From the NCBI GenBank assembly GCA_023429845.1, contig JAEZCY010000021.1:1-37343 (forward strand): DNA of 37,343 bases, written 5' to 3'. Source of the stretch: Acidobacteriota bacterium (GTDB lineage: Bacteria; Acidobacteriota; Vicinamibacteria; Vicinamibacterales; Vicinamibacteraceae). The position numbers and the translations under genes were made by a program. The notes under the pieces were generated by a model. It saw only the letters and a program-made list of their open reading frames with translations. It was not told the DNA's origin and made no database searches. Every line of letters begins with the position of its first letter. Position 1 is the first letter of the stretch. Below are positions 24,631-32,505 of the stretch, one piece after another.

Positions 24631-25575
24631 TCAGGCGTTCACGATCACAGGCCCGAGTTCGCCGGCGGATGGCTCCCAGAGCGGGAGGGCATCGGCAAGG
24701 GAGGCGCCTCGCAGCCCGAGCCAGGGAAGCACGACGCGCCACACGTCGGCGGGCGTAGCTCCGGCCTCCCGCATCGCGCCGACATGCGCGGAGCCGTGCG
24801 ACTTGGACAGCTTCCTGCCGTCGCGACCGACGATCAGCGGCGTATGCAGCCAGCGCGGCGGCGGCGCGCCGAGTGCGTGCCACAACTGGGTCTGCACCGC
24901 CGCGTACTCGAGCAGGTCACTGCCACGCACCACGTCGGTGACACCGTCGGCCACATCATCGGCGACCACCGCGAGGTTGTAGGACGCCATGCCGTCGCGG
25001 CGCACGAGCACAGGGTCGCCGAATGCGCGGGGATCGGAGCGCTGCAGCCCACGGCGGCGGTCGACGAACGACACGATGCCCGACTCCAGTCGGAAACGCA
25101 GCGCGCCTTCGGTGTGTTGCAGGTCGGCGCACGCACCGGGGCACCCGGCTCCCGCAGGCAACGGAAGGTCGCGCATCGCACGCGTGCAGAGGCACCTGTA
25201 GAGGCGAGGCGCGAGGCGCGCGAGGGCCGGCGCGTAGTCGCGTGCGGACTGCCGCGCCACCTCTTCATCCCACGTGACACCGAGCCACGCCAGGTCGTCG
25301 CGCAGCGCCTGTTCGAGCTCGGGCCGCGCGCGATCACGATCCACGTCCTCGATGCGCAACAGCAGTCGGCCGTTGTCGGCTCGCGCCGACAGCCACGCCG
25401 CGGCGAACGCGCACACGTTGCCGAGGTGCAGCCGACCGGACGGCGTCGGCGCCAGCCGGCCCACGGGAGCGATGGTGCGTTGGCTGAAGCGGGAATCTGA
25501 AGTCACGGATCGGGGACGTGGCGTAAGATCGGCGTCGCCGGGACCCGCCTTCGACTGACGGCTGCGGCGCGGCAC
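24631..25575 (-). CDS. gluQ: glutamyl-Q tRNA(Asp) synthetase-like protein
   Basis: A 314-residue (or 291-residue) paralogue of glutamyl-tRNA synthetase lacking the anticodon-binding domain, which charges queuosine in tRNA(Asp) with glutamate. Seen are the HIGH-like PSGRLHLGN motif, LRIEDVDRDR, a CxC-type zinc pair (RCLCTR) with CPGAC downstream, and a KLSKSHGS (KMSKS-equivalent) loop. Both candidate starts are GTG (25575 or 25506). The second is closer to the family's usual N-terminus and leaves 96 bases to the divergent adenosyltransferase gene. Neither has a clear ribosome site. Confidence 0.88.
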   Translation of the reverse strand: MPRRSRQSKAGPGDADLTPRPRSVTSDSRFSQRTIAPVGRLAPTPSGRLHLGNVCAFAAAWLSARADNGRLLLRIEDVDRDRARPELEQALRDDLAWLGVTWDEEVARQSARDYAPALARLAPRLYRCLCTRAMRDLPLPAGAGCPGACADLQHTEGALRFRLESGIVSFVDRRRGLQRSDPRAFGDPVLVRRDGMASYNLAVVADDVADGVTDVVRGSDLLEYAAVQTQLWHALGAPPPRWLHTPLIVGRDGRKLSKSHGSAHVGAMREAGATPADVWRVVLPWLGLRGASLADALPLWEPSAGELGPVIVNA

Positions 25576-25590
25576 CCGGCCGGTCCTACC

Positions 25591-25597
25591 TTATACG
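25591..25597. promoter_or_regulatory. bidirectional -10-like TTATACG box
   Basis: Plus-strand TTATAC ends six bases before the adenosyltransferase ATG at 25603. The minus strand of the same bases reads CGTATAAGG and could serve the gluQ-like gene. Evidence is the match and the spacing only. Confidence 0.3.
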
Positions 25598-25602
25598 ACG
25601 CG

Positions 25603-26166
25603 ATGCCACGACTGACGCGCATCTACACACGCAAGGGAGACGACGGCACGACCGGGTTGGGCGGAGGGCAGCGCCTGCCCAAGGACGCGCTGCGCGTCTC
25701 GGCGTTCGGCACGGTGGACGAGCTCAATTCGGTCATCGGCGTCGCCTTGGCGAACGGCCTCGTCGCCCGCCTCGCCGAGGTCCTGCCGGTCATCCAGAAC
25801 GAGCTGTTCCACCTCGGATCGGACCTCTGCTTCCTCGAGGCCGACAAGACCGCCTACGGCATCCCCCTGATCGAGGCGCGTCACGTCACGGCGCTCGAGC
25901 AACTGATGGACGAGCTCAACGAGACGGTAGGACCGCTCGAGAACTTCGTGCTGCCCGGCGGTGCGCCTGGCGCCGCGCACCTGCACGTGGCACGCACCGT
26001 GTGCCGGCGCGCCGAGCGCGACGCCATCGCGCTGGCGCGCGGCGAAGCGATCGGTGCGTTCGTGGTCCCTTACCTGAACCGCCTGTCCGACGCCCTGTTC
26101 GTGATGGCGCGTTACGAGAACCGCGAGCGAGGCGTGCCGGAACCGCTGTGGAACAGCCGGTTGTAA
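25603..26166 (+). CDS. PduO-type ATP:cob(I)alamin adenosyltransferase
   Basis: A 187-residue enzyme that transfers the adenosyl group of ATP to cob(I)alamin to make coenzyme B12. Family marks are the ATP loop TRKGDDGTTGL near the N-terminus, FGTVDELNS, FVLPGG, the CRRAERDAIAL (RxxER) segment and YLNRLSDALFVMARYEN. Length matches the usual 180-190. It appears to be a single-gene transcript, possibly leaderless, divergent from gluQ. No B12 biosynthesis genes are nearby, so it probably serves salvage for a mutase elsewhere. Confidence 0.93.
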   Translation: MPRLTRIYTRKGDDGTTGLGGGQRLPKDALRVSAFGTVDELNSVIGVALANGLVARLAEVLPVIQNELFHLGSDLCFLEADKTAYGIPLIEARHVTALEQLMDELNETVGPLENFVLPGGAPGAAHLHVARTVCRRAERDAIALARGEAIGAFVVPYLNRLSDALFVMARYENRERGVPEPLWNSRL

Positions 26167-26224
26167 GAACGCGTGGGGCGTCTCCGTCGCCCAGCAGCGA
26201 CGGCCACGTATCCCAGGCATTGGC

Positions 26225-28531
26225 TCAGAACTTGACGCTCCACACCACCCTGGCATTCCGTCCCATCTCGGGAAGGATGTCCTTCAGCAGGCTGAGGTGG
26301 TTCCGGTACAGCTCGTTCGTGACGTTGTCGATGCGTGCCGAGAACGTGTGCACCAGCCGACCCGCCGGCACTGAGTAGGCGCCGAAGAGGCGCAGTGTCG
26401 TGTAGCCAGCCGTGGGCGTTTCCACCCCGTACACCCGCTCCTGATCGAGGGCGTGCACCAGGTGTGCGCCGGCCTGCAGGGCGTTCCAGTGGTAGCGGAG
26501 GCCGCCCGTGTAGCGCACCGGAGGTATCCGCGGCAGCGGCCCGAGGTCGTCCCGCTGGCTGCCGTGCACGGTGTCGACGCCGAGTTCCAGGTGCAGTCCC
26601 GCCGTGAGGTCGAGGTCGGCGTGCGCTTCCACGCCCTGCAGCCGCGCGTCGCGGCCAACGAACTCCACGAACGGATATTCCTCGGCGTCGCCGCCATGGT
26701 CGTGGCTGTGGTCGTGCAGGTGGCCCGCCGCGTCGTGTCCGAAGCGCTGCTCGAACTCGTCCTCGGTGATCTCGTTCCTGAAGATGTAGCCGTTGACGGT
26801 GTTGTTGAAGTACGTCACCTCGGCGGAGAACCGCGGCAGCCGTACCCGGTATGACACGTCGAGGCCGTAGGCCAGTTCCGAATCGAGCTGGTCGTTGCCG
26901 ATCTCGAACGCGAGGTTGCCGGCGTGCTGACCGAAGAAGTACAGCTCCTCCAGCGCCGGGTTGCGCGCCGCGCGCGCGAAGCTCACCGCGATCGTGCTCG
27001 AGTCGGTGGGCCGGAACAGCGATCCGACAGAGAACGACACGTTGTCGAACGTGCGCGACCGCAGCCCGCCTCCCGGGCTGTAGCCCGTGTGGTCGTAGCG
27101 GCCGCCGAACTGCAGCGTCAGGTGCGACCACGCCACTTCCTGATACGTGAAGGCCGAGATCACGCGCTGATCGACGGCGGGCGACAGGGCCTCCTCGCCG
27201 ATGGCCTCGAAGCGACGCTGGTAGCCGGAGACGCCCGTGGTGCCGGTCATGCGCCCGACCGCGCGATGCGTCGCCCGGACGTCCACGTCGAGCAGGTCGT
27301 TCTCGAACCGCGTGGCGACCTCGCCGCCCTCTATTTCGTCGTGCCGGTAGCGGTGGTAGGCGACCGAGCCGCGCGCCGACGTGAAGAACCCGGGAATGTT
27401 CCTCAACTCGCCGCGCGTGCCATAGACCTGGCGGCGCGGCGTCAGCTCGATCTCCCCGCCATGCACCACCGGGACGCCGTAGCGCGAGTCGTCGAGTTGC
27501 ACGCCAACGCCGACGTAGCCGTCCTGTGAGGTGCGTGAGAGGCCGACGCTGCCGAACACGGCCCGGGTCTGCGAGTTGTCCACGTCGCCGAGTGGCGTGC
27601 CGTACTCGCCGGCCCGGCGAGCCGAGGCGCCGGCATTGAGCGCCCAGCGCCCGTTGCCCACCGTGACGTCACCGGCCACACCGGCCTGCCCGGCGTTCGT
27701 CGCGAGGTCGACCTGTGCCTGCCCCGTCGTCGCGGCGACGGGCCTGGCCGGGATCTGGTTCGAGATGACGTTGACGAGCCCGCCGATCGCATTGGCGCCG
27801 TAGAGCAGGGTGGCCGGGCCTCGCACCACTTCGACCTGCGTCGCGGCCGACGGGTTGATGGTGACGCCATGGTCCCCGGACTGGCTCGAGATGTCGCCGC
27901 TGCGCTGGCCGTTCTGCAGCACGAGGACGCGGTCGCCGTCCTGCCCACGGATGATCGGTCGCGAAGGCCCTGGACCCATCGAACGTTCGGAGACACCTGG
28001 CTCGGTGCGGAGCAGGGCGCCGAGCGATCCGTCCGTCTTGATGTCGAGCTCCTGCCCGGCGAGCACCGACGTCGGCTGATACGACTCGAACGGATCCCGC
28101 GGCGCCGGCCCGACGGTGACCGCCTCCGCATAATGCAGGTCGTCCTGCAGCGCGATCTCGAGCGGCGCGGTGCGCGTGGCGTCTGCAAGCTCGATGCGCA
28201 TGGGCAGGAAGCCGTCCGCACTCACGCGCACATGGACCTCGCCCGTTGCCGGCGCCTCCACGGTGAAGCGTCCGCCCTTGTCGGTGACGGTCGCGCCGCC
28301 GCCCTCTTCCTCGACGATGACGGCGGCGTCAGCGACGGGACGTCGCGTCTCACCAGCGACTACCACTCCGGTGATGCGCGCAGCGCCCGCAGCAGTCGGC
28401 GGCTGCGCGGCGTGCAGTTGCGCCACGCCCATCGCTGGCAGCAAGCCGCACGCCAGCAGGACGGCCGCCAGCGCGGGCCGACGAGCCCCACGCCGCACGG
28501 CTGGTACGGAAGCAATGACGAACACGTTCAT
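26225..28531 (-). CDS. TonB-dependent outer-membrane receptor, ZnuD-like with His-rich loop
   Basis: A 768-residue receptor. After a signal peptide comes a carboxypeptidase-regulatory-like beta domain (ITGVVVAGETRRPVADAAV). A TonB plug (VLAGQELDIKTDGSLGALL, PIIRGQDGDRVLVLQNGQR, DHGVTINP) and a 22-strand-type barrel ending in KF follow. A loop near residues 600-612 reads HLHDHSHDHGG, like the His/Asp-rich zinc-capture loops of ZnuD receptors, so zinc (or nickel) uptake is inferred. ATG 28531 starts the signal peptide; the frame is open for 85 more codons upstream but that part is Arg/Pro-rich and overlaps hairpins. A small HxC protein lies upstream on the same strand. Confidence 0.85.
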   Translation of the reverse strand: MNVFVIASVPAVRRGARRPALAAVLLACGLLPAMGVAQLHAAQPPTAAGAARITGVVVAGETRRPVADAAVIVEEEGGGATVTDKGGRFTVEAPATGEVHVRVSADGFLPMRIELADATRTAPLEIALQDDLHYAEAVTVGPAPRDPFESYQPTSVLAGQELDIKTDGSLGALLRTEPGVSERSMGPGPSRPIIRGQDGDRVLVLQNGQRSGDISSQSGDHGVTINPSAATQVEVVRGPATLLYGANAIGGLVNVISNQIPARPVAATTGQAQVDLATNAGQAGVAGDVTVGNGRWALNAGASARRAGEYGTPLGDVDNSQTRAVFGSVGLSRTSQDGYVGVGVQLDDSRYGVPVVHGGEIELTPRRQVYGTRGELRNIPGFFTSARGSVAYHRYRHDEIEGGEVATRFENDLLDVDVRATHRAVGRMTGTTGVSGYQRRFEAIGEEALSPAVDQRVISAFTYQEVAWSHLTLQFGGRYDHTGYSPGGGLRSRTFDNVSFSVGSLFRPTDSSTIAVSFARAARNPALEELYFFGQHAGNLAFEIGNDQLDSELAYGLDVSYRVRLPRFSAEVTYFNNTVNGYIFRNEITEDEFEQRFGHDAAGHLHDHSHDHGGDAEEYPFVEFVGRDARLQGVEAHADLDLTAGLHLELGVDTVHGSQRDDLGPLPRIPPVRYTGGLRYHWNALQAGAHLVHALDQERVYGVETPTAGYTTLRLFGAYSVPAGRLVHTFSARIDNVTNELYRNHLSLLKDILPEMGRNARVVWSVKF

Positions 28532-28677
28532 GGACACACCCCGTGCAGCGTCGGTCGCGCGAACGCGTCCGGCGCCAGGCCGCGAAGACGACGGGCCTGC
28601 CGGTGCTCGGCTGCAGCGGCACCGGAATCCTCTGGGAACTCGTGAAGACGGCAACGACCGGTCGGCGAGAGCGCCGA
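28532..28677 (-). promoter_or_regulatory. leader of the TonB receptor gene with three perfect hairpins
   Basis: Given in plus coordinates: TCGGCG-AGAG-CGCCGA (28662-28677) directly after the stop of the small upstream gene, CCGGTGC with GCACCGG (28600-28625), and CAGGCC with GGCCTG (28576-28599). The last two each have a 12-base loop and abut one another. The first may end the upstream gene's transcript. The pair could be a regulatory leader. No T-run follows any of them, and no known riboswitch consensus is recognised. Confidence 0.35.
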
Positions 28678-29046
28678 TCAGGCCGACAGGGGTGGAGCGC
28701 GTGCAGGGAGTGCGTGCCGGAGCCGCGTGCCGGGCAGGTCCTCGTCCGACGTCAGCCAGTGGACCGCGACGCTCGAGGGAACGCACAGGTGCGCGCGGAT
28801 GGCCGCCAGCCCGAATCGGTGCGAGGAGGTGGACTGGCAGTAGAGGCAGTGCCAGTCAGGAGCCGCCTCGCCAAGGGCGCCGGCCGAGATCCCGTGATCA
28901 GACGGGTCGTGGACCAGAGCCGCGACATGGGTGTCCTCACCGGGCGCATGCCCGGACAGGAGCAGACCCAGCGGCCCTGCCGGCGCGAGCGCCAGCAGCC
29001 ACACGAGGCAGAGCGTCCCGATGCGGGACGCCAGCGCGACTGCCAT
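28678..29046 (-). CDS. small secreted His/Cys protein (HCxxC type), function unknown
   Basis: A 122-residue protein with a signal peptide or anchor (MAVALASRIGTLCLVWLLAL). It has scattered histidines (H33, H40, H46, H51) and a DWHCLYCQ motif (H66, C67, C70), followed by SSHRFGL. The layout recalls DUF2946-like small periplasmic proteins often found beside metal-related TonB receptors. ATG 29046 is chosen since the hydrophobic segment starts there; a TTG 36 bases upstream is the only longer option. Metal binding is inferred from the residues and from the adjacent ZnuD-like receptor. Confidence 0.6.
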   Translation of the reverse strand: MAVALASRIGTLCLVWLLALAPAGPLGLLLSGHAPGEDTHVAALVHDPSDHGISAGALGEAAPDWHCLYCQSTSSHRFGLAAIRAHLCVPSSVAVHWLTSDEDLPGTRLRHALPARAPPLSA

Positions 29047-29091
29047 CCGATCACGGTGCCATCCCGACGACCGCCGCGTCAAGCCAGCCCG

Positions 29092-29121
29092 TTGCCGCCC
29101 CGCGACCCGATCGCGGATACT
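29092..29121 (+). promoter_or_regulatory. sigma-70-like promoter of the GGDEF gene
   Basis: TTGCCG at 29092-29097 and GATACT at 29116-29121 are 18 bases apart. The start would fall near 29128, only a few bases before the GTG at 29134, so this transcript may be almost leaderless too. Confidence 0.4.
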
Positions 29122-29133
29122 TACGCGGTCACC

Positions 29134-30972
29134 GTGAAGTCCCGCATCGACTCGGCCGGCCTGCTGCTCCTGGCGGGAGCCTGCGCATTGGCGGGGGGAA
29201 CGCTACTCCTCGGCGGCTTCCTGGTCGCCGCGGCGCTGCTGATTGGCCTGGCTGCGGGAGCCGGTCTCGTCATCGCGGTGACGACACGGCGACGACCGAA
29301 TCAGACGGCGCGTGCCGATGCCGACTACGTGCACGCGTCGCTGGTGGAGGCGCTCGCGACCGCGATCGACGCCAAGCACGATCCGTCCGGCAAGCGCCTG
29401 CAGCGCAGGCGCGGCTACGCCACGGCCCTTGGCGCAGCCGTGGGACTCTCGACGCCAGAGATCGACGCGCTGCGCACCGCAGCGCTCCTGCTGGACATCG
29501 GCCAGCTCGCCGTCCCCGATCACATCCTGTCGAAGCCGGGGCCGCTGTCGGTCGAGGAGTTCCACAAGATCCGCATCCACCCGCAGGTCAGCGCCGACCT
29601 CATCGGCAACGTGCCCTTGCCGGGATCGGTGGCGGCGTTCGTCCGTTCGCACCACGAGCGCTGGGACGGCAAGGGATACCCCGAGGGCCTTGCAAGGGAC
29701 GCGATCCCCGTCGGCGCGCGCGTGCTCGCGGTGGTCGACTGCTACGACGCGCTCGTCAACGAGCGACCGTACCGCGACCGCCTGACCGCGGAAGCGGCAC
29801 TCGTCGTGCTGCGGGAGGAGCAAGGCAAGTCGCTCGACCCCGTCCTCGTGGAGCGGTTCATCGCGCTGCTGCCCGGCGTCGAATCGGGCGACAGCGGTCG
29901 CACGACCACGGAGAGCTCGCTCGTCTCGATCGTCTCGGCGCGGCGGGAGGACGTGGCGCTGTTCGAGATTTCTCAGGCGATCACCGCCGGCCTCGGCGTC
30001 GAAGGCACGGCCCGCCTCCTCGCGCAGAAGCTGCGGCGGGTCGTCCCCTACTCGAGCACGGCGCTCTATCTCCATGACTCGCGCGAGCGCGTGTTCCATG
30101 CAATCTTCGCGGAAGGCGTCGATGCCGAGCTGCTGACGTCGCTGCACGTCGCCGCCGACCGCGGCGATTTCGGCCGGTCGCTCCGCGAGCAGCGTGCCGT
30201 GGGCAATGGCGACCCGGCCAGCCTCGACCCGCGAGCCGCCGGCACGCGACTGCGCTCGTCGATCGTCTGCCCGCTGTACGGTGAGCTGAACGAGCTGGTC
30301 GGCGCGCTCGCCGTCTACCACGTCACGCCCGGCTGCTACACGCAGGACGAGTGCCGCCTCTTCGAAATGGTGGCGCGGCAGGCGGGACCGGTGGTGAGCC
30401 ACGCGCTGCAACTGTCGCGCGCTCAGGAGGAAGCGCTTACCGACCCGCTGACGGGCCTGCCGAACACGCGCTTCCTGTGGATGCACCTCACGCAGGAACT
30501 CGCGCGCGCGAGTCGGCAGGCGTCGCGTCTCGCGCTGCTGCTCATCGACGTGGACGACTTCAAGGCCGTGAACGATACCGAGGGGCACCCCGTCGGCGAC
30601 CTGACCCTGCGCGAACTCGCAGCCGTGCTGCGGCAGGCGGTGCGACCCTACGACGTGTGCGCGCGGTACGGCGGCGACGAGTTCGTGATCATGATGCCGG
30701 AATGCGGCCGCGACGAGGCCGAGGAACGCTTGCGCGGACTGCAGGCACAGATTCGCCGACATGAGGTGCGGCTACCCGACGGTCGTGCCTTCAAGCTCGA
30801 CGTCAGCATCGGTGCAGCCGTGTTTCCCACGGACGGCGACTCATCGGAGGCGCTCCTGGCCGCCGCCGACTCGCGCATGTACGAGAACAAGCATCGCTGG
30901 CGGGAAGATCGCGGCGCTCGCCCGTCGGCCGGCCCCTTCATCCACCAGCGGCCTCCGATTCACAAGATGTAG
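29134..30972 (+). CDS. degenerate HD-GYP / GAF / GGDEF c-di-GMP signalling protein
   Basis: A 612-residue protein with two N-terminal membrane helices (about 8-50), an HD-GYP domain (about 65-235), a GAF domain (about 265-425) and a GGDEF domain (about 430-600). The GGDEF site is intact (513-517), as is an inhibitory I-site RPYD (R504-D507) five residues before it, so it should make c-di-GMP with product feedback. The HD-GYP part keeps HHERWDGKGYP (GYP at 181-183) but the HD motif is LLDIGQ (L120, D121, Q124) instead of HDIGK, and the first His (gHs.RV) is KRLQRR. It has probably lost phosphodiesterase activity and acts as a sensor. GTG 29134 is chosen from the promoter position and the TM start. 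Confidence 0.88.
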   Translation: MKSRIDSAGLLLLAGACALAGGTLLLGGFLVAAALLIGLAAGAGLVIAVTTRRRPNQTARADADYVHASLVEALATAIDAKHDPSGKRLQRRRGYATALGAAVGLSTPEIDALRTAALLLDIGQLAVPDHILSKPGPLSVEEFHKIRIHPQVSADLIGNVPLPGSVAAFVRSHHERWDGKGYPEGLARDAIPVGARVLAVVDCYDALVNERPYRDRLTAEAALVVLREEQGKSLDPVLVERFIALLPGVESGDSGRTTTESSLVSIVSARREDVALFEISQAITAGLGVEGTARLLAQKLRRVVPYSSTALYLHDSRERVFHAIFAEGVDAELLTSLHVAADRGDFGRSLREQRAVGNGDPASLDPRAAGTRLRSSIVCPLYGELNELVGALAVYHVTPGCYTQDECRLFEMVARQAGPVVSHALQLSRAQEEALTDPLTGLPNTRFLWMHLTQELARASRQASRLALLLIDVDDFKAVNDTEGHPVGDLTLRELAAVLRQAVRPYDVCARYGGDEFVIMMPECGRDEAEERLRGLQAQIRRHEVRLPDGRAFKLDVSIGAAVFPTDGDSSEALLAAADSRMYENKHRWREDRGARPSAGPFIHQRPPIHKM

Positions 30973-31060
30973 GGCGGAAGCAGGAGGCCCGACCTCGAGC
31001 TCGGCTGCAGCGCCTGCCCGTGCCCTCGTCCTCGCGGTTTCAGCTTCGAGCCCGCCGGCG

Positions 31061-31066
31061 TATGCT
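31061..31066 (+). promoter_or_regulatory. -10 element of the amidohydrolase gene (leaderless)
   Basis: TATGCT ends seven bases before the ATG at 31074, the same spacing as at 228-241 and 21073-21086. No -35 was recognised. Confidence 0.35.
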
Positions 31067-31073
31067 GGGCCGC

Positions 31074-32441
31074 ATGCGAATCCCCATTCGACTCGGGTTG
31101 GTCGCGATCATCGCGGCGATCGTGGCTTGTGGCCTGCCTCTTCGCGGGCAGGCGCCCGTGCTGGCGCTCGTCGGCGCGAACGTGCTGCCGATGGACCGCG
31201 AAGCCGTCCTCGAACGGCAGACGATCGTCATCCGCGACGGACGCATCGCAGAGATGGGTTCGTCGGCCAGCGTCAAGCCGCCGGCAGGCGCCCAGATCGT
31301 CAACGCGGCAGGCAAGTTCGTGATGCCGGCACTGGGCGAGATGCACGGGCATCTGGCTGGCGCGGACGCGGCACACAACGAACGCATCCTCGCGCTCAAC
31401 GTCATCCACGGCGTGCTGACCGTTCGCAGCATGCAGGGCCACCCGGCGCAACTCACGCTTCGCGACCGTGTCGCGAAGGGTGAAGTGCTCGGCCCCCGCA
31501 TCTACACGTCCGGCCCGTCGGCAAACGGACAGTCCGTCACGACGCCAGCCGCCGGCGAGCAGATGGCCCGCGATCAGAAAGCGGCCGGCTACGACCTGAT
31601 CAAGATCCACCCCGGGGTGCCGCTCGACGCCTTCATGGCGCTCGCCAAGGCCGCCACCGACGTGGGCATCCCGTTTGCCGGGCACGTGCCGGCGGCGGTT
31701 GGCGTGCACCGCGCCATCGAGGTTGGCTACCGCTCCATCGATCACCTCGACGGCTATGCCGAGGCAGCGGTCCGCGACGGCGCGGCCATCGGCGAAAGCG
31801 GCACGGGCTTCTTCGGCACGCTCGTCGCCCAGCACCTCGACGATGCAAAGATCCCGGCGCTGGTGCAGAAGACGAAGGCCGCCGGCGTGTGGCAGGTGCC
31901 GACCGAGACGCTGATGCTGAACTTCCTCTCGGCCGAACCCGTCGAGGCGCTGTTCAAGCGTCCGGAGATTGCGTACATCACCCCGGAACTGCGAGCACAG
32001 TGGGAGAAGAGCCTGCGCGGCTTCCGTGGCGGAGCGCAGTACCCGACCCCGCAGAACCGTGCCCGGCTGATGGCCTTCCGCGCGAAGTTGCTGCGGCAGA
32101 TGCAGGATGCCGGCGTGGGCATCCTCCTCGGCGCCGACGCACCGCAAATCCTCAACGTGCCCGGCATCGCGACGCACCAGGAGCTGGCCGCCGTCGTCAA
32201 GGCCGGCCTGACGCCGTACGAGGGCCTGCTCTCGGGCACCCGCAACGTGGCGGTCTACTTCGGAACCGAGAAGGAGGAGGGAACGGTCGCGCAGGGCATG
32301 AAGGCGAACCTGCTCGTGTTGAATGCGAACCCGCTCCAGGACGTCACGCGCACGCTCGACCGCGCCGGAGTCGTCCACAACGGCGCATGGCACGACCGCG
32401 CGGCGCTCGACGCGATGCTCGCGAAGCTGAAGACGCAGTAG
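31074..32441 (+). CDS. exported amidohydrolase-superfamily protein (probable lipoprotein)
   Basis: A 455-residue metal-dependent hydrolase of the imidazolonepropionase-like amidohydrolase group. Metal-site residues seen are HGH in GEMHGHLAG, a Lys in LIKIHPG (candidate carboxylated lysine), His in FAGHVPAA, His in SIDHLDGY and Asp in LGADAPQ. The N-terminus ends in IVAC at residue 19, a plausible lipobox, so it may be membrane-anchored outside the cytoplasm. ATG 31074 is preferred to ATGs 12 and 54 bases upstream for the signal peptide and the TATGCT spacing. It is convergent with the second M14 gene. Its substrate may be a cyclic dipeptide, imide or Xaa-Pro peptide. Confidence 0.87.
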   Translation: MRIPIRLGLVAIIAAIVACGLPLRGQAPVLALVGANVLPMDREAVLERQTIVIRDGRIAEMGSSASVKPPAGAQIVNAAGKFVMPALGEMHGHLAGADAAHNERILALNVIHGVLTVRSMQGHPAQLTLRDRVAKGEVLGPRIYTSGPSANGQSVTTPAAGEQMARDQKAAGYDLIKIHPGVPLDAFMALAKAATDVGIPFAGHVPAAVGVHRAIEVGYRSIDHLDGYAEAAVRDGAAIGESGTGFFGTLVAQHLDDAKIPALVQKTKAAGVWQVPTETLMLNFLSAEPVEALFKRPEIAYITPELRAQWEKSLRGFRGGAQYPTPQNRARLMAFRAKLLRQMQDAGVGILLGADAPQILNVPGIATHQELAAVVKAGLTPYEGLLSGTRNVAVYFGTEKEEGTVAQGMKANLLVLNANPLQDVTRTLDRAGVVHNGAWHDRAALDAMLAKLKTQ

Positions 32442-32451
32442 CGGCGCCGAG

Positions 32452-32505
32452 GCTGCCGGCAGAGCCCGGGCCGCGTCCTCCGGGAGCGGCCTACCTGCCG
32501 GCAGC
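32452..32505. terminator. long-stem inverted repeat between convergent genes
   Basis: GCTGCCGGCAG (32452-32462) and CTGCCGGCAGC (32495-32505) form a perfect 11-base stem with a 32-base loop. The right arm lies over the stop of the minus-strand M14 gene. There is no T-run, so it would be a bidirectional, GC-only terminator or processing site. Confidence 0.45.

Noticed and set aside
28532..28677. Cobalamin riboswitch before the TonB receptor
   Set aside because: A GGATTCCGGTG stretch recalls part of it, but the B12 box and the GCC-CAACTG region are missing.
28543..29133. Upstream extension of the GGDEF gene by 197 codons
   Set aside because: It runs antisense through the small His/Cys gene, is Arg/Gln-rich, and a promoter and membrane helix point to GTG 29134.
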